From Flavobacterium sp. SUN052 (GTDB taxonomy: Bacteria > Bacteroidota > Bacteroidia > Flavobacteriales > Flavobacteriaceae), in assembly GCF_028867935.1 (NCBI RefSeq), contig NZ_JAPQNS010000003.1, positions 186,001 to 250,000 of the forward strand: 64,000 bases of DNA. Reading direction: 5' to 3'. The notes under the pieces were generated by a model. That model was given only the letters and a program-made list of their open reading frames with translations. It had not been told where the DNA came from and did no database searches. A program made the translations under genes and the position numbers. Positions 9,670 to 17,910 of this stretch are shown piece by piece. The stretch's first letter is position 1. Each line of letters begins with the position of its first letter.

Positions 9670-10143
9670 ATGCTACTAAACGTTGCCTTGGTTATCGGTA
9701 CGTTTCTTTTCATGGAAGGAGTTGCCTGGTTTACGCACAAGTACGTGATGCATGGGTTTTTGTGGAGCTGGCACAACGATCACCATAACCACCACAAGGG
9801 ATTCTTTGAACGAAATGACCTGTTTGCAGTCGTATTTAGCACGGTCGCTATCTCGTTGATTGTTGCAGGTATTGAAGTAGAGTCGTTGAGCTTTTTGACC
9901 TGGATTGGCGCAGGTGTGACGCTCTATGGTGTTTTTTACTTCGTTTTTCACGATGTGATCGTTCATCAGCGGGTAAAACTGAAGCACCGGTTCAAAGGAA
10001 AATATATGCAGCGGATAATCCGGGCACATTACATTCATCATAAAGTACACACTAAAGAAGGCGCTGAGGCTTTTGGGTTTCTATACGCTCCTAAAAAGTT
10101 TGATCGCACGGTTCGCTCCAATGAACCGGCTGCCAAAGCCTAA
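9670..10143 (+). CDS. crtZ: Beta-carotene hydroxylase (CrtZ type, fatty acid hydroxylase superfamily)
   Basis: This 157-residue integral membrane di-iron enzyme adds 3-hydroxyl groups to carotenoid beta-rings, giving zeaxanthin-type pigments. The histidine clusters are visible: H23-x4-H28 (HKYVMH), H35-x2-H38-H39 (HNDHH), HDVIVHQR and HYIHHKVH. Three or four hydrophobic helices surround them, as expected for CrtZ. Pigmented members of this group make flexixanthin-like carotenoids, so the gene fits. No other carotenoid gene is nearby. glpD follows nine bases downstream on the same strand, so the two may share a transcript, without an obvious functional link. Confidence 0.85.
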   Translation: MLLNVALVIGTFLFMEGVAWFTHKYVMHGFLWSWHNDHHNHHKGFFERNDLFAVVFSTVAISLIVAGIEVESLSFLTWIGAGVTLYGVFYFVFHDVIVHQRVKLKHRFKGKYMQRIIRAHYIHHKVHTKEGAEAFGFLYAPKKFDRTVRSNEPAAKA

Positions 10144-10152
10144 TTTTCGCTT

Positions 10153-11823
10153 ATGAATCGCACGGCTAACCTTCGCCAACTGCAAACGGAATTATTCGAT
10201 GTCTGTATTATTGGCGGGGGAGCCAGTGGAGCAGGCTGTGCGCTCGATGCTGCCAGTCGGGGCCTTAAAACGGCCCTGATCGAACGGGATGATTTTAGCT
10301 CAGCTACATCAAGCACCTCAACAAAACTGGTGCATGGGGGAGTACGGTATCTGGAGCAAGCCTTTAAAAACCTTGATCCCAAACAGTTGGCTATGGTTCG
10401 AAAGGGTCTGCATGAACGTCGAACGCTGTTGCACATCGCTCCACACCTGGCGCATCCACTAGCCCTGTTAACTCCTTGCAAAAACTGGTTTGCTGGCCTG
10501 TACTTCACTATTGGGCTTAAATTGTACGATCTGTTGGCCGGTAGCCGCCGGATGGCGCCAAGCCGTTGGTTGACTAAAAAAGAGGCTCTTCGTGAATTTC
10601 CAGCTTTCTCAACAAGCAGTTTTCAGAGTGCCGTCTTGTATTATGATGGTCAGTTCGATGATGCCCGGTTTAACCTTGGTCTGGTGCAGACAGCCGCTCA
10701 ACAGGGCGCCAGTGTGGCCAACCATTGTTCGGCGGTTCGGTTTGAGACCGATTCAAGTGGCACCATTCAGGCGGCTTTGGTGCGCGACGAGCTCACCAGC
10801 GAAACGTTCTGGCTCCGGGCCAAAGTCTTTATAAACGCCACTGGTACGCGGGCCGACTCGCTTCGGCAAACGGCCAACCCCCAGCAAGCCGACCGGATGC
10901 GGGCCAGTAAAGGTGCTCACGTGGTGTTGCCGATGGAAGCTGTTGGCCCCACGAAAGCAGCATTGCTCGTTCCTGAAACCTCCGATGGGCGCGTTCTTTT
11001 TGCCATTCCCTGGCGAGGCCACTATCTTATTGGCACCACCGACACGGAAGCCGACCCAACCGAAACGCCTTATTTGCAGCTCGACGAGGCTGAGTATTTG
11101 ATTGAACACGTAAATCAGTTCCTTGCCAAACCGCTCACCATCGATCAGGTGACAGGTGGGTTTGCTGGATTACGACCATTGCTTCAGGCTGATCCCAATG
11201 CCAGTTCTAAAAGCCTGGTGCGCGACCACGAAGTCGAAGTCGACAAGCAGTCGGGCCTGGTTAGTATCATGGGGGGCAAATGGACTACCTATCGGATTAT
11301 GGCCCAGGATACTATTGATGTTTGTTGCCAGCGATTAGGAGTGCATAAACAAAGTAAAACGGATGAGCTGATGTTGCTGGGTGGAGACGGCTATGGCCCG
11401 ACGTTCATTAATTCGCTTACGGCGCGTCATCCCAGCATACCACCTCAAACAATCAGGCATTTGTCAGAGACGTACGGCACACAAGCGGCTGCTGTGCTAT
11501 CCCTGATGGAACAGAACCCAACTTTAGCCGAACCTCTCGTGAACCATCATCCGTTTATGAAAGCTGAAGTTATTTATGCGGCCCAAGCAGAAATGGCACT
11601 GACCCTTGATGATCTGCTCCTTCGTCGCATTCGACTTGGTTTGGTCGACTGGCATGCGGCTCTACAGGCAACCCCGGTGGCAGCAACCCTGTTAGGTACC
11701 GCGTTAGGGTGGTCGCCCGAGTACCAGCAGGAACAACAGAATGGTTATACCAGCCTGATTCAACAACACATTGACCGGGCCGGATTGTCGGCCAACAAGC
11801 GGGAGTCGGTTGTGCCTGCCTAG
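10153..11823 (+). CDS. glpD: Glycerol-3-phosphate dehydrogenase (FAD-dependent)
   Basis: The 556-residue protein oxidises glycerol 3-phosphate to dihydroxyacetone phosphate and feeds electrons to the quinone pool from the inner face of the membrane. The FAD-binding dinucleotide fold DVCIIGGGASGAGCALDAA lies near residues 16-34, followed by SSATSSTSTKLVHGGVRYLE, the substrate loop of the family. FAIPWRGHYLIGTTDTE and VTGGFAGLRPLL are also typical, and the C-terminal DAO_C domain is present. Length is normal. No glycerol kinase or facilitator gene is adjacent. Confidence 0.95.
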   Translation: MNRTANLRQLQTELFDVCIIGGGASGAGCALDAASRGLKTALIERDDFSSATSSTSTKLVHGGVRYLEQAFKNLDPKQLAMVRKGLHERRTLLHIAPHLAHPLALLTPCKNWFAGLYFTIGLKLYDLLAGSRRMAPSRWLTKKEALREFPAFSTSSFQSAVLYYDGQFDDARFNLGLVQTAAQQGASVANHCSAVRFETDSSGTIQAALVRDELTSETFWLRAKVFINATGTRADSLRQTANPQQADRMRASKGAHVVLPMEAVGPTKAALLVPETSDGRVLFAIPWRGHYLIGTTDTEADPTETPYLQLDEAEYLIEHVNQFLAKPLTIDQVTGGFAGLRPLLQADPNASSKSLVRDHEVEVDKQSGLVSIMGGKWTTYRIMAQDTIDVCCQRLGVHKQSKTDELMLLGGDGYGPTFINSLTARHPSIPPQTIRHLSETYGTQAAAVLSLMEQNPTLAEPLVNHHPFMKAEVIYAAQAEMALTLDDLLLRRIRLGLVDWHAALQATPVAATLLGTALGWSPEYQQEQQNGYTSLIQQHIDRAGLSANKRESVVPA

Positions 11824-11894
11824 TTGTTTTGACGAAGTATAAGTAGTCTGTACACAGAGCGCGTAACTTCGCGTCCAACTTTGCTTCTGCCTTT

Positions 11895-12797
11895 ATGCTT
11901 TATCTCATTGCCAGCATCCTGCTTTCGGTGATGCTGCTACTTAACTTCCGGCTTTTTCCCCGTTTCGGCGTCAATACGACCCAAGCCATCGTTTTCAACT
12001 ATCCGATTTGTTTCCTAACGGGTTGGCTGCTGATGCCCACCGGGCAATCGTTCTCCATCGACTTTACCCAAACCTGGACCTGGATGGCCTTGGCGCTTGG
12101 AGTCGGCTTTATCGTAACGTTTCTGTTGTCGGGAGCCAGTACCCAACGGAGTGGTATCACGGCCACCTCGCTAGCCAACAATCTTTCGTTGGTGATTCCG
12201 GTGACCTTTAGTCTGCTGGTGTTAGGTGGAGGAAAAGTATTCGATGGGCTAAATTACCTCGGTTTGGTGCTGGCATTAGTAGCCGTCGGGCTAAGTACGT
12301 ATAAAGCGCCAGAGCAGTCTGTATCCTCACAAGCTGGCAATGCGATCTGGCTTCCAATTGCCGTGTTTCTAATGTATGGCCTTACAAACACGACAATCAA
12401 CTACATGAACGTCCATTACATTACAGCGGCCGACCAGACAGTACCTATCACACTTACCATGGTTCTGGGTGCTATTATTGCTGGTTCTGTATTGCTAGCG
12501 GTGCGGTTTGTGCAAGGTAAAGAACGCCTTGAAGGACGTAATTTTGTGGCCGCTGTGACACTGGGGATTCCTAATTTTCTAAGCTTTTACACGCTTATTC
12601 TGGCGCTATCGGCCTTTGGTGGTAATGGTGCGTTTGTGTATCCGGTTTACAACATTGGGGTTATTTTGGTGGCGGCTCTTACCGCAACTCTGTTTTTCGG
12701 AGAGAAACTATCAACGCTCAACAAACTTGGCCTAGCTATGGCTGTACTGGCAATTGGGCTTATCTCCTGGCAGGAACTAAGTGCCTTGTGGGCCTGA
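11895..12797 (+). CDS. DMT-superfamily (EamA-like) membrane transporter
   Basis: The 300-residue protein is almost entirely hydrophobic, with about ten predicted helices in two five-helix halves, the layout of drug/metabolite transporters. A polar loop near residue 145 (KAPEQSVSSQAGN) separates the halves. The substrate is unknown. It follows glpD by 71 bases and precedes three small genes on the same strand, so it may be read with them. Confidence 0.75.
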   Translation: MLYLIASILLSVMLLLNFRLFPRFGVNTTQAIVFNYPICFLTGWLLMPTGQSFSIDFTQTWTWMALALGVGFIVTFLLSGASTQRSGITATSLANNLSLVIPVTFSLLVLGGGKVFDGLNYLGLVLALVAVGLSTYKAPEQSVSSQAGNAIWLPIAVFLMYGLTNTTINYMNVHYITAADQTVPITLTMVLGAIIAGSVLLAVRFVQGKERLEGRNFVAAVTLGIPNFLSFYTLILALSAFGGNGAFVYPVYNIGVILVAALTATLFFGEKLSTLNKLGLAMAVLAIGLISWQELSALWA

Positions 12798-12833
12798 AAT
12801 GCTTCCTCTGATTTTGCCTAAAAACAATAGCTC

Positions 12834-13298
12834 GTGTATCAGATTCTGCTCGTTATTCATTCCATTACGCGCTGGCTCATTCTGTTCAGCCTGCTTTATA
12901 CCATCGCTGCTGCTGTGCAGGGGCAGCTAAGCGGCCGCCCTTACGGCCGTTCCGACACAATTGCCCGCTCTCTGACCACTTCGCTTACGCACACTCAATT
13001 ATTAGTGGGTATGACACTCTACGTCATCAGCCCGCTAATTCAGGTTTTTCTGGCTAACCCCAGTCAGGGAGCGGCAATTCCGGCGGTTTCTTTCTTCGCT
13101 ATTCGCCACGCACTCACCATGTTTATTGCTATTGTGGTTATGAGCGTGGGCTCGTCGTTGGCCAAACGGGCAACAACCGCTCATCACAAATTCCAACTCA
13201 CCGCGATTTATTTTTCTCTTGCTTTAGTTCTGATTTTGTCGGCCATCCCGTGGCCCTTTCTTGATGACTTGAACCGCCCCTGGTTCAGATTTCAGTAG
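12834..13298 (+). CDS. Four-helix integral membrane protein of unknown function
   Basis: I read a 154-residue protein from a GTG start. It has four hydrophobic helices and conserved-looking histidines (VIHSITRWL, TSLTHTQLLVG, IRHALTMF, TAHHKFQ). Such spaced histidines in a four-helix bundle suggest haem or metal binding, as in cytochrome b-like families, but this is inference. The stop is two bases before the next gene, indicating co-transcription with the DUF3817 gene. Confidence 0.7.
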   Translation: MYQILLVIHSITRWLILFSLLYTIAAAVQGQLSGRPYGRSDTIARSLTTSLTHTQLLVGMTLYVISPLIQVFLANPSQGAAIPAVSFFAIRHALTMFIAIVVMSVGSSLAKRATTAHHKFQLTAIYFSLALVLILSAIPWPFLDDLNRPWFRFQ

Positions 13299-13300
13299 TT

Positions 13301-13612
13301 ATGATCAATCTACTTAAAACCCAACTCGGTCGCCTTCGTATTCTGGCCTTCACTGAAGGCGTTTCATTCCTAGTGTTACTTGGCATTGGTATGCCCCTGA
13401 AATATGGGTTTGGTATGCCCACACCCAACCGGATCATTGGTATGGCGCATGGGTTGTTGTTCGTATTGTATGTTCTTTTGGTGATACAGTGTGCCATCGA
13501 ATTCAGCTGGGGTTGGCGCAAAACAGGCTTGGCGCTGCTGGCCTCTGTGATTCCATTCGGTACATTTTGGGCTGATGTCCGGCTGTTTCGGGAGCCGAAT
13601 CAAACGGTATAA
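13301..13612 (+). CDS. DUF3817-type membrane protein
   Basis: This 103-residue protein has three hydrophobic helices and the pattern RILAFTEGVSFLVLLGIGMPLKY, GMAHGLLFVLYVL and IPFGTFWADV, which is diagnostic of the DUF3817 family of small integral membrane proteins. Its function is unknown. The stop codon overlaps the start of the next gene (TAATG), so the two are translationally coupled. Confidence 0.85.
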   Translation: MINLLKTQLGRLRILAFTEGVSFLVLLGIGMPLKYGFGMPTPNRIIGMAHGLLFVLYVLLVIQCAIEFSWGWRKTGLALLASVIPFGTFWADVRLFREPNQTV

Positions 13613-13827
13613 TGACTATGGAAGTCCTCGTATTCAAAACAGATCTTACACAGCAACGGCAATCGTTACTATCCGACACCCTGTCGTCGTTAGGTGGTCT
13701 TTTGCGCTGGTCGGTCGATTGGGAAGATTGCGATCGGGTGCTTCGCGTAGAGAGCGATAATCTACCTTCGCAAGCCGTAATTGAACGGCTGAAACTGGTA
13801 AAAATCAGGTGTGAAGAGTTAAGCTAA
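13612..13827 (+). CDS. Small hypothetical protein, 71 residues
   Basis: The ATG overlaps the preceding stop codon; a second ATG two codons later is an equally good start. The protein has no membrane segment. It alternates beta-strand and helix patterns (EVLVFKTDL, SLLSDTLSSLGGLLRWSVDW, DRVLRVES, AVIERLKLV), which resembles the compact beta-alpha-beta-beta-alpha-beta fold of heavy-metal-associated domains. There is no CxxC, so metal binding by that route is unlikely. It is the last gene before a terminator hairpin. Confidence 0.6.
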   Translation: MTMEVLVFKTDLTQQRQSLLSDTLSSLGGLLRWSVDWEDCDRVLRVESDNLPSQAVIERLKLVKIRCEELS

Positions 13828-13909
13828 CTATTTTGAAAAACTATCCTTCTATTTTTCTTTGCTGAAACTTTCCATAGACCAAGGTCGTTTTAATATCAAC
13901 TGCCTCAGG

Positions 13910-13941
13910 AAGCCCGTTTGACTCGATCAATCGGGCTTTTT
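13910..13941. terminator. Bidirectional rho-independent terminator
   Basis: AAGCCCG at 13910-13916 pairs with CGGGCTT at 13932-13938, followed by TTT. It ends the 11895-13827 run on the plus strand and overlaps the stop codon of the convergent AraC gene. Confidence 0.75.
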
Positions 13942-15103
13942 ACGTTTCGGCAAATTCCTTTGGCGACGCACCGGTAAATTTTTTGAAAGCCCGGTTGAAT
14001 GTAGCTTTTGAGTTAAAACCACAATCGAGCGCGAGACCCAAAAAACTTAGGTGCGCATTGGCAGGTTCACGTACCTGGCGCTTGAACTCCTCTACCCGAT
14101 ATTCATTCACAAAATCATTGAAGTTTTTGCCCGCTCCCGTATTGATAACCTGCGATAACAATACCGAGTTGGTGTGCAACCGCCGGGCCAGATCGGCCAG
14201 CGACAAATCTGGGTCGAGGTAAGGTTTTTCGGAGGCCATAAATGCCAGTAATTTAGTGTGGCTCTCTATTATTTCAGGCGATGTTGGTGCCGGTACGGAT
14301 TCTTTAGCCGGTTTTGCCAATGGTTCTTCACTTACCTCGCTCGTGCCAATGTTTGTGTCAACCTCCCGGAATATAAGCCGCCGTCCGGGTTGGGCCTGGG
14401 CATAACCCTCAATGCTGACATAGTAAATTAGGACTACACCAACCAGGTTACCCCACCAATCCTGCCAGTAGTCCAAATCCAGCCAAAGGTCAAGCAGAGT
14501 CATTAGTAGACTAAAGACCAGGGTTATGGTAAGTGCGATCAGGAAATTGCGAAACCACCGGAAGCTAATCGTCTCTACGTCAGAGAATTGGGTTTTAGTC
14601 CAGGCCCGGTACGCCCAGTAAAGTTGTAGTGACCAGTAGAGATACAGGAATTGTTGCGCGGTTCCAAACACAAACAGGGGCATGCCGAGGTACGGGTTAT
14701 GCACTGTTGTTTCCCAGTATTGCACCACGGCTGTACCCATCGCCCAAACCAGTACATGATAGACCGTATCAAGCACAAACGGCAGGGCGTGCCAGGCATC
14801 CCGGAGCTGAAACCGGAACGTGGTGTCGAACTGGCTTTTGAGATAAAAATACACCAACGGCGGCAACAGAAAACCCAGCGTTCGCGGAAAAAACTCTAGT
14901 TCTTTCCAGAAGATTTCGATACCGCCAAAGCCGAGCATATAAATCCAGATGTCGAAACAGAGCCCTACTAGTACCCAGCCCAGCAATTTATCAGATAGTC
15001 GTTCTTCTTTAAACCCTCTGACCCAGAGTAAAACAGCATACACCCAACCCTGAATAAAGCCAAACAGTAATGGCGTTGAATAGGCCGAAAAATAGAAAGT
15101 CAT
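13940..15103 (-). CDS. Membrane-anchored AraC-family transcriptional regulator
   Basis: The 387-residue protein has about seven hydrophobic helices in its first 235 residues and an AraC-type double helix-turn-helix at the C-terminus (LSLADLARRLHTNSVLLSQVIN, then LGLALDCGFNSKATFNRAFKK and GASPKEF). This architecture, a 7TM sensor joined to an AraC domain, is common in Bacteroidota and is thought to sense an envelope signal and act directly on DNA. It lies next to the envelope cluster at 15280-20394, where two promoters share a double-dyad motif, so it is a candidate regulator of those genes; that link is inference. Confidence 0.88.
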   Translation of the reverse strand: MTFYFSAYSTPLLFGFIQGWVYAVLLWVRGFKEERLSDKLLGWVLVGLCFDIWIYMLGFGGIEIFWKELEFFPRTLGFLLPPLVYFYLKSQFDTTFRFQLRDAWHALPFVLDTVYHVLVWAMGTAVVQYWETTVHNPYLGMPLFVFGTAQQFLYLYWSLQLYWAYRAWTKTQFSDVETISFRWFRNFLIALTITLVFSLLMTLLDLWLDLDYWQDWWGNLVGVVLIYYVSIEGYAQAQPGRRLIFREVDTNIGTSEVSEEPLAKPAKESVPAPTSPEIIESHTKLLAFMASEKPYLDPDLSLADLARRLHTNSVLLSQVINTGAGKNFNDFVNEYRVEEFKRQVREPANAHLSFLGLALDCGFNSKATFNRAFKKFTGASPKEFAET

Positions 15104-15279
15104 AATGAAACAGCAGGGATCGGAAAATAGGTGGGTTAAACGAATTACAACGGCAAGATACAGCGCGTAAGTTTACCTTTTTTGGGTGCTCAATACCTTC
15201 ACGGCCTCTAATTCCGGATCAAGTTCCTGGACCACTACGGGCTTTATCAGCACATTGGGTGTCTCTACAAGTACGACTA

Positions 15280-15924
15280 CTACTTCACAGGGAATGATTT
15301 GCCCGCATCTTCGGACTTCACTGTCAGAAATGGTTTACTACTATCAATGCGCTTACCGCTCATTACCGTATTGACTTGTTCGTCGTCGGCTAAGTAAAGT
15401 CTTGTGCCAGCGGGAAACCTGAACTTTTTACTGCCCACAACGGGAGCCAACACGAAAATATTGGTGCTGTTGCCCGGTTCTCCGGGTTCGTAGCTGATCA
15501 GGGCTATTTTACGGGGCAGCAAACTGGGGTTCTGTAGGCTAATAGCAACGGTTTTTTTAGGTTCAGGCGCACTGGGCGTAGTATTCGATACGGTTTCTAT
15601 GGCTCCCGTGTCGGTAGTCAGCGTTTTGCCTTCGTCGGCGGCCGTTACAGTCAGAATTAATCCTTGAGTCTTTTCGCCGTCTTTACTGAAATACAATTTC
15701 GAGCCAACAGGCCAAGTGCACGGAACCATTTCGCGTCGGTTCATGGTAAAGCCGTACGCGATTCCCGGCCCTTCAACCCGAAACATACGATGGTAGCCCA
15801 GCGTGTTTTTGAGCATGAATGTAATTCGCTTCTCACCGCTGGCCGGAAGCGGGGTCTGGGCCGAAACAGAAGTGGTGAACAGGCTCACAAAGAGCAGAGT
15901 CAGGAGGATTGCGTTGGTTTTCAT
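15280..15924 (-). CDS. Secreted protein with two copies of a small beta domain
   Basis: The 214-residue protein has a signal peptide (LLTLLFVSLFTTSVSAQ) and two related units, about residues 33-105 and 122-214. Each runs through a strand with LKN or LQN, a PRK/RMF segment, a glycine-rich turn ending in F..GT.LY or WPVGSKLYF, and a closing LTV...EDAGK. The second unit is close to the paralogue at 17538-17897. I know no named family. A 44-bp double-dyad motif 81 bases upstream is shared with the receptor gene at 17911-20394, so the two are probably co-regulated. Confidence 0.75.
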   Translation of the reverse strand: MKTNAILLTLLFVSLFTTSVSAQTPLPASGEKRITFMLKNTLGYHRMFRVEGPGIAYGFTMNRREMVPCTWPVGSKLYFSKDGEKTQGLILTVTAADEGKTLTTDTGAIETVSNTTPSAPEPKKTVAISLQNPSLLPRKIALISYEPGEPGNSTNIFVLAPVVGSKKFRFPAGTRLYLADDEQVNTVMSGKRIDSSKPFLTVKSEDAGKSFPVK

Positions 15925-16005
15925 TTGGATTGTGATTTGCGCCAGAACGACATGTTTTTAATTGCGATTACTGAGGCAAACATCGCTCATTGAGAAGGGG
16001 TGTTT

Positions 16006-16049
16006 CGACTCAAAAAGATGTTGAGCCGACTCAAATTATATATTGAGCC
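16006..16049 (-). promoter_or_regulatory. Tandem double-dyad operator candidate, copy A
   Basis: On the minus strand this 44-base block holds two CTCA...TGAG dyads with 10- and 9-base gaps, repeated at a 21-22 base interval. Its 44 bases align without gaps to a second block at 20463-20506. It lies 81 bases upstream of the 15924 start codon. Confidence 0.6.
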
Positions 16050-16111
16050 TAGTGTCACAAATAGCAGTTTTCCAAACCCTTGATCATCAGGTATATGCAA
16101 TTTTATGGTTC

Positions 16112-17407
16112 TTACTCATTTGGTAACGAAACTGACCATAGCGATACCGGGGGCGAGTTACGGACAACAAAAACGTACTGAAAATAATCGGTCGTAACGG
16201 TGTGTTCAGCGTCGTCGGGTGCAATTTTAGTACCGGTTATTCCGCCAACCTTTATCAGTGTCAGCTTGCCGCGATAGGGTGAATCAGGTGCGTTGAGTTT
16301 GATGAGCGTAGTTTGGTTTTCGGTGGTCACCCCTTCTAATTCACGAAACCCATCAACCCCGAAAACCCGCCCGTCGGCATCTAGGAAATTCATCCTGACA
16401 AAGGTTTCGCCCTTTTGCCGGAAAACAAACGGCACATGATCGCGGTGAACGAGCATTTGGCTGTCTTTGAAGAGAATAGGCATCGTCACTACCCGACGAC
16501 CAGCTTTGGCCAGTAATCCAGAAAAGGTTGGACTTTTGTTGACTCCCGCCTGTAACACGTGGGTGTAGCCCCAGAGACCGTAGAGTTTTTGGTGTTGCAG
16601 GTGCATCTCGGCGGTCAGAAACTGCGTGAGCCGGGCGGCTACTTCGTCGCGGGTGATGCCCATGTTTGCATAGGTCAGCATCTCGAATAGTTGCCGAAAA
16701 GGCATCAGCTGATTCCCCAATAGAGCGATGTACTGCTCCTGATTCGCTTGGTAATCAGTGTTAATTCGCTTTGCAAATGGTAACAGTTTGCCCAGCGTTA
16801 CTGTGGGTTGTTGCATAAGCAACCGTAAGCTATCCAGCACTGGATCAGTGGCTGTTTCGGCTGCTGACAATCGTTGCTGTATTGTTTGCCGGAGCCAGTC
16901 AACGGCAATGCTTCCCCCGCGCTGGAACCAATCTACGCCCAGAAATTGAATACGGAGAGAGTCGGGCCGGGTCTGGTTATAGGTGCGGATGGCTACAATT
17001 TTATCGTAAAACTGCTGATTACCCCACTGCGACGTACCAGCCATTGTCTGTGTAAGAAATCCCCGAAACAGCGAGTCAAGGGCTGTTTTTTTGCCAGTAA
17101 TTAAATATTGATTGACCAACTCTGCCTGGGCAAAGTCCATTTCGGCCAAATAGTAACGCAGATTTACCCGCTGGTTGAGGTGTTTTAATAAGGCCAGATC
17201 AATGGATTGGGGCGCTGCATAGCCGTGATTTTCGCCGAGCATAAACACGTCATTTTGATAAAACGCCGAATCGAACAACGAGTAGCTGTCCGATTTGGCG
17301 GGGTCAAAAACGGTATGATGTGTTTGTAGATAGGTATTGGTAGTTTGGGCAATAACCGGGGTAAGACCAGCGAGGAGAAGGAACAGTGAAAGGAGGACGA
17401 TTTTCAT
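16112..17407 (-). CDS. Secreted erythromycin esterase/TIKI-like fold protein
   Basis: The 431-residue protein has a signal peptide (LLSLFLLLAGLTPVIAQ). Its features recall the EreA/ChaN/TIKI superfamily: FMLGENHG near residue 56, a second helix with YLAEMDFAQAELVN, and a late GYTHVLQ. Members are hydrolases or metallopeptidases that use glutamate and histidine pairs. The last 130 residues form a beta-rich extension. It sits between two genes for paralogous small secreted proteins, so it probably works in the periplasm or at the surface. The substrate is unknown; erythromycin resistance should not be assumed. Confidence 0.6.
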   Translation of the reverse strand: MKIVLLSLFLLLAGLTPVIAQTTNTYLQTHHTVFDPAKSDSYSLFDSAFYQNDVFMLGENHGYAAPQSIDLALLKHLNQRVNLRYYLAEMDFAQAELVNQYLITGKKTALDSLFRGFLTQTMAGTSQWGNQQFYDKIVAIRTYNQTRPDSLRIQFLGVDWFQRGGSIAVDWLRQTIQQRLSAAETATDPVLDSLRLLMQQPTVTLGKLLPFAKRINTDYQANQEQYIALLGNQLMPFRQLFEMLTYANMGITRDEVAARLTQFLTAEMHLQHQKLYGLWGYTHVLQAGVNKSPTFSGLLAKAGRRVVTMPILFKDSQMLVHRDHVPFVFRQKGETFVRMNFLDADGRVFGVDGFRELEGVTTENQTTLIKLNAPDSPYRGKLTLIKVGGITGTKIAPDDAEHTVTTDYFQYVFVVRNSPPVSLWSVSLPNE

Positions 17408-17537
17408 AAACCAGTTTGTGTTTTTGACTGGTTCAAAAGTAGAGTGATCAATCAGCTACTTACAAAATTGTGGGCTGTTCGGTAGCGTTTGGGATAATTG
17501 GCAACCGTTGGGGCGTTTGGCGGGACGTTTAGCACGC

Positions 17538-17897
17538 TCATTTCTCAACCAGCTTCACTGTTTTGCCGTCGTCTTCGGCTTTTACCGTTAAAATTGGTTT
17601 GCCAGGAGCCTCCTGACCGCGCATGTTAGCATTGATTTCCTGCTGATTGACCTGCGACAGCCAGGTGCCAACTTTTAGTTTAACCTCATGGGAACGGCCG
17701 GGCAGGATATAGGCCGTAAACACGTTCGGCGCGCTGGCATCAGGGTAACGTTCCAGAAATCGGAACTCGCGGGGCAGCAGGCCGTTGTTTTTCAGGTTGA
17801 GCGTCACCCGCTGCGTGGTTTGGGCAAAAGCAGATGTAACAGACAGACTCAATACGAGCAATCGAGTAATCGAACTCGTTTTCATGACACTAGCCAT
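17538..17897 (-). CDS. Small secreted protein, single-domain paralogue of 15280-15924
   Basis: A 119-residue protein with a signal peptide (VLSLSVTSAFAQ) and one copy of the domain found twice in the 15280-15924 protein. Shared features are LNLKNNGLLPREF, a YPDASAPNVFTAYILPG segment against EPGNSTNIFVLAPVVG, and LTVKAEDDGK at the end. A second ATG four codons later is an alternative start. It begins 13 bases after the stop of the receptor gene, so the two are surely one transcript. This suggests a periplasmic or outer-membrane accessory role for the domain. Confidence 0.75.
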   Translation of the reverse strand: MASVMKTSSITRLLVLSLSVTSAFAQTTQRVTLNLKNNGLLPREFRFLERYPDASAPNVFTAYILPGRSHEVKLKVGTWLSQVNQQEINANMRGQEAPGKPILTVKAEDDGKTVKLVEK

Positions 17898-17910
17898 TTA
17901 CTGTATTTGA

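Noticed and set aside
15187..15300. A minus-strand frame with VVVQELDPELEAVKVLSTQKR in the gap upstream of the two-domain secreted protein stop
   Set aside because: It has no acceptable start codon, overlaps the end of the real gene in another frame and is under 45 residues; possibly a fragment but not supportable.
16112..17407. Macrolide resistance from an erythromycin-esterase-like gene
   Set aside because: Only the fold-level motifs match, the protein is exported and has a different C-terminal part; resistance cannot be claimed.
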